The position numbers and the translations under genes were made by a program. 64,000 bases of DNA. Source: an uncultured Oscillospiraceae bacterium (GTDB lineage Bacteria > Bacillota > Clostridia > Oscillospirales > Oscillospiraceae). Positions 9,438 to 17,173 of this stretch are shown in pieces; the first letter of the stretch is position 1, and the number at the start of each line of letters is the position of its first letter. The DNA lies in the NCBI GenBank assembly GCA_900759385.1, contig CAAEUZ010000056.1, forward strand, positions 3,688 to 67,687, in the 5' to 3' direction. A model generated the notes under the pieces. It did no database searches and was not told the DNA's origin. It saw only the letters and a program-made list of their open reading frames with translations.

Positions 9438-10646
9438 ATGAAAAAACGCTCTGTCCAGAATGACCGTCCCACGGTGGACAAGGTGATACATATACCCCTG
9501 TCTGAGGACAGAATCAAGCTGCGCACGGTTCTGGTGATTGCGCTCATAGTCATAGCTGTGGCCGCCTTCGCCTTCGGCGTGAATTCCCTCGTCAGCACCG
9601 ACGCGGGGCTGCAGGAGATAACTGTGCTCAGCGGCGAGATGAACGCCGGGGAGGACTTTACCTTCTATTACAACCTCGGCTACAACGGCGCCGACGCCAC
9701 GGACGAGCGGCGCGAGGTGCGCTCGCTTTACACTGAGGCCGCGACGGACGCTCTCGAGCTCTTCAGCTCCGACATTGAGGCGGAGGGGCGCAGCAATATC
9801 TGGTATATCAACCGGCACCCTAACGAGCGCGTCGTCGTTGACGGGGCGCTCTATGCTGCCCTTGCCCTCCTGGAGGAGAGCGGGACGCGCTATCATTACC
9901 TGGCCCCGCTCTACGAGCAGTATTACGCCCTCTTCAACAGCGCCGGCGACGCGGAGGCGGCCGAGTTCGACCCGCGGCTCAACCCGGTGCAGGGCGAGTT
10001 CTTCGCCGCAGCTGCGGCTTTCATAAACGACCCCGAGTCGGTGCGGCTGGAGCTGCTGGGGGACAACACTGTGTGCCTGCGTGTCTCGGACGAGTACCTC
10101 AGCTTCGCCGGGGACAACGCGGTTGAGCGGTATATTGACCTCACATGGATGAAGAACGCCTTCATCGCTGACTATATTGCCGACGCCCTGAGCAGCGCCG
10201 GGTATACGCACGGCGCTGTTATCAGCGACGACGGCTTCATGCGCTGTCTGGATGACGAGACCGGCACGGAGTACTCTTTTACATTCTCCCACCGTGACGG
10301 CACGTCTGTGAGCAATATTGCCACGCTGCAGTTTTCCGGTACCGTGAGCATAGCTTATCTGCACGATTACCCGCTGGAGAGCGGGAATTCGGGAGGATAC
10401 TACGTCTACGGTGACGGCACTGTTCGCTCGGCCTTCCTCGACACGGAAGACGGGCTTGACCGCAGCTGCATACCGGAGCTGGCCGCTTACTCATTAGACG
10501 GGGGCTGCGCCGCGCTGGCGCTGAAGCTTGCCCCGGTTTTTATCTCCGATACCTTCAATCTGGATGCACTGGAAGCACTTGAAAAGGATGGCATTACGGT
10601 GTATTATACTGAAGGCGGTGCGCTGCGCTCTACGTCGGACAGCTGA
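9438..10646 (+). CDS. Membrane-anchored protein of the Opp-type operon, possibly ApbE-fold
   Basis: Not firmly recognised. The 402-residue protein has a basic cytoplasmic N-terminus, one membrane helix (about residues 31-50, VLVIALIVIAVAAFAFGVNS) and a large external domain. Several stretches are reminiscent of FAD:protein FMN transferases (ApbE): an IDLTWMKNAFIADYIADALS helix near 233-252 followed by an AGYTHGAVISDDG strand, and an ending with an EALEKDGITVYYTEGG pattern. ApbE flavinates exported proteins, but its usual metal- and FAD-binding residues are not obvious here, so a degenerate ApbE-like fold is only a suggestion. It starts three bases after the ATPase gene with no strong ribosome site, suggesting translational coupling. 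It may be an accessory transporter component. Confidence 0.55.
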   Translation: MKKRSVQNDRPTVDKVIHIPLSEDRIKLRTVLVIALIVIAVAAFAFGVNSLVSTDAGLQEITVLSGEMNAGEDFTFYYNLGYNGADATDERREVRSLYTEAATDALELFSSDIEAEGRSNIWYINRHPNERVVVDGALYAALALLEESGTRYHYLAPLYEQYYALFNSAGDAEAAEFDPRLNPVQGEFFAAAAAFINDPESVRLELLGDNTVCLRVSDEYLSFAGDNAVERYIDLTWMKNAFIADYIADALSSAGYTHGAVISDDGFMRCLDDETGTEYSFTFSHRDGTSVSNIATLQFSGTVSIAYLHDYPLESGNSGGYYVYGDGTVRSAFLDTEDGLDRSCIPELAAYSLDGGCAALALKLAPVFISDTFNLDALEALEKDGITVYYTEGGALRSTSDS

Positions 10647-10690
10647 CCGGTACAAAGGGCACAGCACTACGTTAAAGTGAAAAATGGGTA

Positions 10691-10718
10691 TTGACATTAT
10701 ACCCATCAGGGGTATACT
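10691..10718 (+). promoter_or_regulatory. Promoter of the copper operon
   Basis: TTGACA (10691-10696) and TATACT (10713-10718) are 16 bases apart. The -10 element is embedded between the two arms of the inverted repeat described in the next entry, a layout in which bound repressor would block RNA polymerase. Confidence 0.8.
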
Positions 10719-10738
10719 ATAACTACCCCTGATGGGTA
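10700..10738 (+). promoter_or_regulatory. CsoR-type operator, two exact inverted copies
   Basis: TACCCATCAGGGGTA (10700-10714) is repeated as its exact reverse complement TACCCCTGATGGGTA at 10724-10738. Each half is itself a TACCC...GGGTA pseudo-palindrome of the kind bound by CsoR-family repressors. The pair overlaps the -10 element and the predicted start of transcription. The following gene encodes a CsoR protein, so autoregulation and copper induction are expected. Confidence 0.8.
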
Positions 10739-10760
10739 TCCTGCACGGAAGGAGTTCATC

Positions 10761-11066
10761 ATGGGAGAGACAAAGCAATGTTGTTGCCAGAGGACTAAAG
10801 AGCGCACTCCGGAGGAGTACAAGAAGCTCATACACCGGCTCAACCGTATTGAGGGCCAGGTGCGCGGCATACGCGGCATGGTGGAGAAGGGCGTCTACTG
10901 TCCCGATATCCTCGTGCAGTCCGCAGCGGTGACGGCGGCGATGAACGCCTTCAACCGCGAGCTTCTCAGCGACCACATCCGTACCTGCGTAGTCGATGAT
11001 ATCCGCGAGGGCAACGACGAGACCATCGACGAGCTGCTGAAAACTCTGCAGAAGTTGATGAGGTAA
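10761..11066 (+). CDS. csoR: CsoR-family copper-sensing transcriptional repressor
   Basis: Copper-responsive repressor that leaves DNA on binding Cu(I). The 101-residue all-helical protein carries the family Cys-His-Cys copper triad at Cys47 (VYCPDIL), His72 and Cys76 (DHIRTC), and the conserved [11 protein letters not shown] helix at residues 27-37. An extra CCC stretch at residues 7-9 is not part of the core site and may add metal binding. GGAAGGAG precedes the ATG at 10761. It leads an operon with copA and copZ, and the double palindrome over the promoter is its likely target. The nearby copper genes favour CsoR over the related FrmR or nickel RcnR branches. Confidence 0.92.
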   Translation: MGETKQCCCQRTKERTPEEYKKLIHRLNRIEGQVRGIRGMVEKGVYCPDILVQSAAVTAAMNAFNRELLSDHIRTCVVDDIREGNDETIDELLKTLQKLMR

Positions 11067-11092
11067 CGCAACAGGGAGGTAAAAGGTATCGT

Positions 11093-14000
11093 ATGAAGCA
11101 GTTTAATGTCACAGGCATGAGCTGCGCGGCCTGCAGCGCCAGAGTTGAGAAGGCCGTAAACGCTGTACCGGGCGTGACCAGCTGCTCGGTCAGCCTGCTG
11201 ACCAATTCCATGGGCGTCGAGGGCACCGCTTCCCCCGCCGACATCATAAAGGCGGTCGTGGACGCCGGCTACGGCGCCAGTGAGAAGGGTGCCGGCGGAC
11301 AGCAGAGCGCGGCGAGCTCCATGGCAGAGGCCGAGGCCGCGCTGGAGGACCACGAGACTCCGGTGCTCAAGCGCCGCCTGATTTCGTCCGTCGGTTTCCT
11401 CATAGTGCTCATGTATTTCTCCATGGGCGCGATGATGTGGGGCTGGCCGCTGCCGGAGTTCCTGGCGACCAACTATATGGCCCAGGCGCTCATCCAGCTC
11501 TACCTGACCGTCATCATCATGATAATCAACAAGAAGTTCTTCATCTCCGGCTTCAAGAGTCTCGCGCACAAGGCGCCCAATATGGACACCCTGGTCGCAC
11601 TCGGCTCTTCCGCCGCGTTTGTATGGAGCAGCTACGCGCTCTTTGAGATGACCACGAAGGCGACTCCGATGGATCAGATGCACGTCATGCACACGGAGTT
11701 CTACTTCGAGGCCGCCGCGATGATCCTCACGCTCATCACCGTCGGCAAGATGCTCGAGGCGCGCAGCAAGGGCAAGACCACCGACGCGCTCAAGAGCCTC
11801 ATGAAGCTCGCCCCCAAGACCGCCACCGTACTGCGCGACGGCCAGGAGGTCACCGTCGGCATCGAGGAAGTGCAGAAGGGCGACATCTTCGTGGTGCGCC
11901 CGGGCGAGAACATCCCCGTAGACGGCATCGTGCTTGAAGGCCACAGCGCCGTCAACGAGAGCGCGCTCACCGGCGAGAGCATCCCGGTGGACAAGGCCGA
12001 GGGCGACAGCGTTTCCGCCGCCACGCTCAACCAGAGCGGCTTTATCAAGTGCCAGGCCACCCGCGTCGGCGAGGACACCACCCTCAGCCAGATCATCCAG
12101 ATGGTCTCCGACGCCGCCGCCACCAAGGCGCCCATAGCCAAGGTCGCCGACAAGGTCTCCGGCATCTTCGTCCCCGCCGTCATATCCATTGCCATAGTCA
12201 CCATCATAGTGTGGCTGCTCATAGGCCAGACCTTCGGCTACGCCCTCGCGCGCGGCATCTCCGTCCTGGTCATCAGCTGCCCCTGCGCGCTCGGCCTGGC
12301 GACTCCCGTCGCCATCATGGTCGGCAACGGCATGGGCGCCAAGAACGGTATCCTCTTCAAGACCGCCGCCTCCCTCGAAGAGGCCGGCAAGATGGACATC
12401 GTCGCCCTGGACAAGACCGGCACCATCACCTCCGGCGAGCCAAAGGTCACCGACATAATCCCCGCCGAGGGCGTCAGCGAGGAGGAGCTCATGCGCCTCG
12501 CCCTCGCGCTCGAGCAGAAGAGCGAGCACCCGCTGGCCCGCGCCATCATGCAGCGCGGCGAGGAGCTCAATATGAAGGCCCCCGAGGTCAGCTCCTTCGA
12601 GGCTCTGCCCGGCAACGGCGTCATCGCCACCATGGGCGGCAAAGAGCTCGCCACCGGCAACCATAAGTTCATCGTCACCAAGGCCACCGTCACCGACGAC
12701 ATGCGCGAGAAGGCCGAAGCCCTCGCCGGGCAGGGCAAGACCCCGCTGTACTTTGCCGAGGGCGGCAAGCTCGCCGGCATCATCGCCGTGGCCGACGTCA
12801 TCAAGGAGGACAGCCCGCGCGCCGTTCAGGAGCTGCGCAACATGGGCATCCGCGTCGTCATGCTCACCGGCGACAACGAGCGCACCGCGAAGGCCATCGG
12901 CGCCCAGGCGGGCGTGGACGAGGTCATTGCCGGCGTCCTGCCCGACGGCAAGGAGAGCGTTATCCGCAAGCTCATGAAGCAGGGCAAGGTCGCCATGGTC
13001 GGCGACGGCATCAACGACGCACCCGCCCTGACCCGCGCCGACATCGGCATCGCCATCGGCGCCGGTACCGACGTGGCCATCGATGCCGCCGACGTCGTGC
13101 TCATGAAGAGCCAGCTTTCCGACGTCCCCGCCGCCATCCGAATGTCCCGCGCCACGCTGCGCAACATACACCAGAACCTGTTCTGGGCCTTCTTCTACAA
13201 CTCCATCGGTATCCCCATCGCCGCGGGCTGCTTCGTCTGGGCGGGCCTGACGCTCAACCCGATGCTCGGCGCCGCCGCCATGAGCCTCAGCTCCTTCTGC
13301 GTCGTCACCAACGCTCTGCGTCTGAACCTGTTCAAGATGTACGACTCCAGCAAGGACAAGCCGCGCAAGCACAAGCAGTGCGCCGAGGCCCCCGCCGAGG
13401 AAGAGGAGCTCATCGACGTCACCATGCGCATAGACGGCATGATGTGCGGCCACTGCGAGAAGACCGTCACCGAGGCCCTTGAGGCCGTCCCCGGCGTGGA
13501 GGGCGTCACCGCCAGCGCCGAAAAAGGCATCGCCAAGTTCCAGATTACCCCCGAGACCAGCGAGCAGGCCCTCAAGGACGCCGTCACCAAGGCGGGCTAT
13601 GTCTTCGTCGGCTTCGGCGAGAACGTCACCGCCTGCCCCATAACCGGTACGGTCGAGAAGACCATGAAGATCGACGGCATGATGTGCGAGCACTGCGAGA
13701 AGGCCGTCAGGACTGCCCTCGAGGCTGTTGAAGGCGTCGAGACCGTCACTGCCGACGCTAAGGCCGGCACCGCCGTCATCAGGCTCCAGCCCGGCGTGAG
13801 CGAGGAGGCCATGAACGAGGCCGTCACCAAGGCAGGCTACGTCCCGCAGGGCTTTGTGGGCGACAAGAGCGCGTGCGAGTGCCCCGCCGGCGACGCCGTC
13901 ACCAGGACCGTCAGGATTGACGGCATGATGTGTGAGCACTGCGAGAAGGCCGTCACCACTGCCCTGAGCGCCGTAGACGGTGTGGGCAGCGTCCAGGCTG

Positions 14001-14107
14001 ACGCCAAGGCCGGCACTGCGGTGGTCAGCATGAAGCCCGGCACGGACGAGGAGGCCATCAAGGCCGCCGTTGCCAAGGCAGGTTACGTTTTCCTCGGCAT
14101 CGAGTGA
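11093..14107 (+). CDS. copA: Copper-translocating P1B-type ATPase with one N-terminal and three C-terminal HMA domains
   Basis: Exports Cu(I) across the membrane using ATP. HMA domain 1 spans residues 1-70 with GMSCAAC (Cys11, Cys14). The transmembrane metal site is CPC at residues 396-398, phosphorylation is at Asp440 in DKTGT, and the hinge [10 protein letters not shown] is near residue 640; the last membrane pair ends near 755. Most CopA proteins stop there. This one continues with three more HMA domains of about 80 residues, each with an MMCxHC motif (cysteines beginning at about 785, 865 and 947), very similar to one another and separated by linkers, two of which carry further cysteines. 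They look like recent tandem duplications and may buffer or sense copper. Total length is 1004 residues against about 750-820. GGGAGGT precedes the ATG. Confidence 0.94.
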   Translation: MKQFNVTGMSCAACSARVEKAVNAVPGVTSCSVSLLTNSMGVEGTASPADIIKAVVDAGYGASEKGAGGQQSAASSMAEAEAALEDHETPVLKRRLISSVGFLIVLMYFSMGAMMWGWPLPEFLATNYMAQALIQLYLTVIIMIINKKFFISGFKSLAHKAPNMDTLVALGSSAAFVWSSYALFEMTTKATPMDQMHVMHTEFYFEAAAMILTLITVGKMLEARSKGKTTDALKSLMKLAPKTATVLRDGQEVTVGIEEVQKGDIFVVRPGENIPVDGIVLEGHSAVNESALTGESIPVDKAEGDSVSAATLNQSGFIKCQATRVGEDTTLSQIIQMVSDAAATKAPIAKVADKVSGIFVPAVISIAIVTIIVWLLIGQTFGYALARGISVLVISCPCALGLATPVAIMVGNGMGAKNGILFKTAASLEEAGKMDIVALDKTGTITSGEPKVTDIIPAEGVSEEELMRLALALEQKSEHPLARAIMQRGEELNMKAPEVSSFEALPGNGVIATMGGKELATGNHKFIVTKATVTDDMREKAEALAGQGKTPLYFAEGGKLAGIIAVADVIKEDSPRAVQELRNMGIRVVMLTGDNERTAKAIGAQAGVDEVIAGVLPDGKESVIRKLMKQGKVAMVGDGINDAPALTRADIGIAIGAGTDVAIDAADVVLMKSQLSDVPAAIRMSRATLRNIHQNLFWAFFYNSIGIPIAAGCFVWAGLTLNPMLGAAAMSLSSFCVVTNALRLNLFKMYDSSKDKPRKHKQCAEAPAEEEELIDVTMRIDGMMCGHCEKTVTEALEAVPGVEGVTASAEKGIAKFQITPETSEQALKDAVTKAGYVFVGFGENVTACPITGTVEKTMKIDGMMCEHCEKAVRTALEAVEGVETVTADAKAGTAVIRLQPGVSEEAMNEAVTKAGYVPQGFVGDKSACECPAGDAVTRTVRIDGMMCEHCEKAVTTALSAVDGVGSVQADAKAGTAVVSMKPGTDEEAIKAAVAKAGYVFLGIE

Positions 14108-14160
14108 TTCACCCGAGCCCGGATATAAATTTACATCAAACTCAAGGAGGACAATACATC

Positions 14161-14379
14161 ATGAAGAAGCTCATGAAGGTTGAAGGTATGCACTGCGGCG
14201 GCTGCTCTGGCCGTCTCCAGAGGACTCTCGCCGCCCTCGAGGGCGTAGAGAGCGCCGAGGCCAGCCACGAGGCCGGCACCGCTTCCGTCGTCTGCAACGA
14301 GAGCGTCACCGACGACATGCTCAAGGCCGCCGTCGAGGGTGCGAACTTCAAGTTCGTCTCCATCGAGACCGTTGCCTGA
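14161..14379 (+). CDS. copZ: Copper chaperone, single HMA domain
   Basis: A 72-residue soluble HMA protein with the metal motif GMHCGGC (Cys12, Cys15), of CopZ type. CopZ carries cytosolic Cu(I) to CopA and to CsoR. The ATG at 14161 is chosen because a full AAGGAGG site precedes it by about ten bases; the open frame extends upstream to 14104 without a ribosome site. It is the last gene of the csoR-copA-copZ operon, 53 bases after copA, and a terminator follows directly. It is more distant from the C-terminal CopA domains (which have MxCxHC) than those are from each other. Confidence 0.9.
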   Translation: MKKLMKVEGMHCGGCSGRLQRTLAALEGVESAEASHEAGTASVVCNESVTDDMLKAAVEGANFKFVSIETVA

Positions 14380-14387
14380 GCTGATGA

Positions 14388-14458
14388 ATAAAGGGCGCTG
14401 AGCGCCCAAAAAAGCAGCAGGGTTTGAGCCTAGGACTCAAGCCCTGCTGTTTTGTTTT
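14388..14458. terminator. Terminators between the copper operon and the SRAP gene
   Basis: A first hairpin, GGGCGCTGAGCGCCC followed by AAAAAA (14391-14411), is followed by a stronger one at 14416-14449 in which CAGCAGGG plus TTGAG pairs with CTCAA plus CCCTGCTG, then TTTTGTTTT. The second serves the plus-strand copper operon. Its left part overlaps the last codons of the minus-strand SRAP gene. Confidence 0.75.
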
Positions 14459-15032
14459 CCTCCGCCGGCGTCGGTCGGAAACAAAGCCCTGTCTCGGCGG
14501 CGTCCAGCAGTTCGTCAAGAGTGAAGCGCTGGGACAGCCAGTCGCCGCAGCGCCCGGGCGGCACCAGCACCGGCATGCGGTCGTGGATAAAGGCTGTGCC
14601 GGGTGAGGCCTCACGCGTTAGTATAACGAAGCGGGGCACGCCGGAGGCGTCAATGGTGTAGAGCCCGCCCAGGTAGACAATACCGCTGCGCTCCGGGTAC
14701 AGCTCGTACTTGACCCTGGCGCCCGGGCCGTGCCCCCACTCGAAATAGAAGCTGGCCGGGACCAGGCAGCGGCGCAGGCGGGAGCTCTCGCGGAACATGG
14801 GCTTCTGCGAGGCCGTCTCGCTGCGCGCGTTTATGACGAGCCCGCCGCCCGGCCGCTCAAAGCCCCAGCGCATGGGGAAGACGGCCGGCCTGAGGCTGCG
14901 GCTGTTGGCGATCACCGCCGCGGTGTCGGAGGGGAAAATCTCGCCGGTCTTGACGGCGGCCCTGCGTCCGGCGGCGGACACAAGGCGGCTGAGCTCGGCG
15001 TCCCCGATATCTATGAAGTACCTCCCGCACAT
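14430..15032 (-). CDS. SRAP-domain abasic-site processing protein (HMCES/YedK family)
   Basis: Forms a covalent thiazolidine link to abasic sites in single-stranded DNA, protecting them at forks. The frame is open upstream, but the real start is the ATG at 15032: the family requires the N-terminal Met-Cys of MCGRYF, in which Cys2 is catalytic, and AAGGAGGG sits just before it. SFYFEWG (the active-site Glu) and FIHDRMPV (the active-site His) are both present. At 200 residues it is of normal length. It lies 13 bases downstream of the GT8 gene on the same strand, probably in one transcript, with no obvious functional link. Confidence 0.93.
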   Translation of the reverse strand: MCGRYFIDIGDAELSRLVSAAGRRAAVKTGEIFPSDTAAVIANSRSLRPAVFPMRWGFERPGGGLVINARSETASQKPMFRESSRLRRCLVPASFYFEWGHGPGARVKYELYPERSGIVYLGGLYTIDASGVPRFVILTREASPGTAFIHDRMPVLVPPGRCGDWLSQRFTLDELLDAAETGLCFRPTPAEENKTAGLES

Positions 15033-15045
15033 GGCTGTCCCTCCT

Positions 15046-15888
15046 TCAGCTGCGCGCCGCGCCGGGGCCCCACGAGCGCTCCGCCAGCTGCTCGTAGTGC
15101 TGGTAGAGGAGGCCGAAGCGGTACATGTAGTTAGGCTTCCAGGGCTTGGCCTTGCCGCAGAAATGCAGGATGGCCGTGTTCTGCATGACCCAGCGCACAT
15201 TCTGCTCGCCGGAGCTGCGCAGTATGTAATTGTTGTAGTTGCGGGCGTCATAGTTCCAGAGCGCGTCGTCGAGCGGGAGTATGCTGGTGCCATACATGGC
15301 GTTGAGCAGGTCCTGGTCAGGCATCACCAGCTCATGGCGGTGGGTGCGCACGAAGTCAAAGAGCTCGCCTGCGCTTATGTTCCGTCGGCAGCGCTCAAGG
15401 TCCATAAGCAGCACGCCGGAATTGTAGTAGTCGTGGTCGGTGCCGAGGCGAAGCCGGTTCACGTTGTTGGCGAGCTCGGTCTTTCCGGTGTGGGCCGCGG
15501 CGGCGAACATGCATCCTTTCATGTCCGTCTCCCACAGGGGGCGGAGCGGGTTGATGACCAGCGTATCAGGGTCCAGGTAAATGATACGGCTTATGCCTTC
15601 CGGCAGCATCTGCCCGGCGAGAAGTCGGTAGTACATCTCGCGCGGGTACTGCTCGGTCACCGGCGCGCCGTCAAAGAGGGCGGCGTCAACGCTCACGCCG
15701 CTGAAGGCCCAGCCGAGCTCTTCGCTCCACGCGGCCAGGCGCGCGAGCTCCTCCTCCGGCAGGCCTGAGTGCATGACGTGCAGCTCAAAGCGCTCGCCGG
15801 GATTGTTGATGCAGATGCTTGTCAGCAGCACGCGCAGCTGCGGCAGGTAGTTGGCGTCCAGGGCAAAGAGCAGGTGTATGGTGTCCAT
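15046..15888 (-). CDS. Glycosyltransferase family 8 protein
   Basis: Transfers a hexose from a UDP- or ADP-sugar to a cell-surface acceptor; GT8 includes LPS-type glucosyl- and galactosyltransferases and general stress protein A. The N-terminus (IHLLFALDANYLPQLRVLL) forms the nucleotide-binding beta-alpha unit. The metal-binding DXD motif appears as YLDPDTLV near residues 104-111, and the later YYNSGVLLMDL and LHFCGKAKPW motifs are typical of the family. It has 280 residues and no membrane segment, so it is likely cytoplasmic or peripheral. A GGAGGT stands about 13 bases before the ATG, rather far. Acceptor and sugar cannot be predicted. Confidence 0.9.
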   Translation of the reverse strand: MDTIHLLFALDANYLPQLRVLLTSICINNPGERFELHVMHSGLPEEELARLAAWSEELGWAFSGVSVDAALFDGAPVTEQYPREMYYRLLAGQMLPEGISRIIYLDPDTLVINPLRPLWETDMKGCMFAAAAHTGKTELANNVNRLRLGTDHDYYNSGVLLMDLERCRRNISAGELFDFVRTHRHELVMPDQDLLNAMYGTSILPLDDALWNYDARNYNNYILRSSGEQNVRWVMQNTAILHFCGKAKPWKPNYMYRFGLLYQHYEQLAERSWGPGAARS

Positions 15889-15971
15889 GATTTAAGTTCT
15901 TACCTCCAAGACTATATTTCTTCACAAAGTAATGGTATAATAAGCCGTTATTTGATTAAGGAGCAGAGTCC

Positions 15972-16535
15972 ATGGCTATAGATACCAAGCAGATGATAAC
16001 GAGCAAGCTCTTCGAGCTGCTCGACCACGAGAAGCCGGAAAACGTCTCCGTTAAACGGCTTGTCGGGGAGTGCGGCATCAGCCGCCAGACCTTCTATTAC
16101 CACTTCAAGGACATCATGGATGTGATGGAGTGGGGCTGCGGCCAGGCGTTCAAGCGCAACCTGGAAGAGAGCCTGAAGGCCGGATCGCCCAGGGAGGCGA
16201 TCGCTATCTTTGTCGCCCAGGCGGTGAGCAGCGGGGAGGTCATAACCCATCTGCTGGCCAGTCAGTACGGGCATGAGCTCTCACAGCTTATGCAGAAGGC
16301 GGTGCGGGCCTACCTCTGGCACATTTTTGGGCACATGTTTCCCAACTCCCAGCTCTCCGTGGCGGACACGGAGGTGGCGCTTGACTTCTTCACCGGAGGA
16401 ATTACGGGGCTGATACTGGGCAACTATGCCAAGCGCAACCTGGACACTGACGCGCTGGTGGACCAGATCTACCGCCTGCTCTCCGGCGAGATGCGCGCGG
16501 CCCTGCTGGGGGAGGACACCCCGGCTGCCACCTGA
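15972..16535 (+). CDS. TetR/AcrR-family transcriptional regulator (DhaS-like C-terminal domain)
   Basis: DNA-binding repressor. The N-terminal helix-turn-helix (ENVSVKRLVGECGISRQTFYYHFKD, residues about 23-47) is a clear TetR motif, and the C-terminal half resembles the TetR_C_8 domain of DhaS-like regulators (GHELSQL, then FFTGGITGLILGNYAKRN). It lies upstream of and in the same direction as the ABC exporter genes. The perfect 20-bp inverted repeat at 16604-16652, over the exporter promoter, is a natural target. The ligand is unknown; efflux-pump regulators often bind the pump substrate. Confidence 0.9.
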   Translation: MAIDTKQMITSKLFELLDHEKPENVSVKRLVGECGISRQTFYYHFKDIMDVMEWGCGQAFKRNLEESLKAGSPREAIAIFVAQAVSSGEVITHLLASQYGHELSQLMQKAVRAYLWHIFGHMFPNSQLSVADTEVALDFFTGGITGLILGNYAKRNLDTDALVDQIYRLLSGEMRAALLGEDTPAAT

Positions 16536-16603
16536 TATGATAACACAAATATAATAACGCTGGGGCTGAAAAATTTCTATTGACAGCTTTTTAAGATCGT
16601 CCT

Positions 16604-16652
16604 GACAGATTCCCGGAAGTGTAATAATTTTGTACACTTCCGGGAATCTGTC
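16604..16652. promoter_or_regulatory. Perfect 20-bp inverted repeat, likely TetR operator
   Basis: GACAGATTCCCGGAAGTGTA (16604-16623) is repeated exactly in reverse complement at 16633-16652 around a 9-base AT-rich centre. The right arm fills the spacer of the promoter at 16630-16658. The repeat lies between a TetR regulator gene and an ABC exporter operon. It has no T-run, which argues against a terminator, though the hairpin could also form in readthrough RNA. Confidence 0.7.
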
Positions 16653-16658
16653 TATACA
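16630..16658 (+). promoter_or_regulatory. Promoter of the ABC exporter operon
   Basis: TTGTAC (16630-16635) and TATACA (16653-16658) are exactly 17 bases apart, with the spacer formed by the right arm of the inverted repeat. A second -35-like TTGACA lies at 16580 but lacks a good -10. Confidence 0.6.
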
Positions 16659-16747
16659 GAGCGTAAAACATTGTGAGTGGTGCTTTTCTTCAGCGTCTGC
16701 TACAATTTATGCATCGGTTCCCGATAAAGCAGAAAGGAAGGATAGCC

Positions 16748-17170
16748 ATGGGTGAAAAGCGGGGAATATTCTCCCCGAAACTCACGGAGCTTGTGGCAGA
16801 ATACGGAAAGCTCGCCGAGCGGGTGCGTGCCTGCCAGGGCGCCGCTCCGGCGGAGCTGAGGCGCGAGCTGGCCGCTCTGAAGGAGGAGTGCGACAGCCGT
16901 GAGCGCGAGCTGCGGATGGGTGCCTCCGGCCGCCTGCCGCTGGCGGCCAGGCTCTGTGAGATACAGCTGCAGTACGAACGGGCGGAGCGGGAGCTCCTGG
17001 ACGGCGAGTACCATGCAGCGGGAGACGAAATACGCGCCGAGGACATGACCCTGGCGGCGGAGTTCACTATGGATATAGCGACCTCCGCCGTGCGCCGTGC
17101 CCTGGCCGTGTCCATAGCCGCGCTGCTGTGGCAGAGCGGAGACAAAGAGTTCAGAATAAGCGAGGAATAG
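16748..17170 (+). CDS. Small helical protein of unknown function, exporter operon
   Basis: Not recognised. The chosen ATG at 16748 follows GAAAGGAAGG; the open frame begins at 16673 without a ribosome site. The 140-residue product is hydrophilic and strongly helical, with heptad-like stretches (ELRRELAALKEECDSREREL) and no signal peptide or clear membrane segment; the helix near 112-126 (AVRRALAVSIAALLW) is moderately hydrophobic. It begins the operon, ends three bases before the first ABC exporter gene, and contains that gene's GAGG site in its last codons, so the two are translationally close. It could be an accessory or regulatory protein of the exporter. Confidence 0.7.
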   Translation: MGEKRGIFSPKLTELVAEYGKLAERVRACQGAAPAELRRELAALKEECDSRERELRMGASGRLPLAARLCEIQLQYERAERELLDGEYHAAGDEIRAEDMTLAAEFTMDIATSAVRRALAVSIAALLWQSGDKEFRISEE

Positions 17171-17173
17171 TGA

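Noticed and set aside
10895..13939. Minus-strand open frame of 1014 codons opposite copA
   Set aside because: Repeated Gly/Ala/Asp/Val/His composition mirrors the copA codons; no family, no start signal.
16604..16652. Intrinsic terminator of the TetR gene
   Set aside because: The stem is strong but has no T-run on either side and overlaps a promoter; an operator is the better reading.
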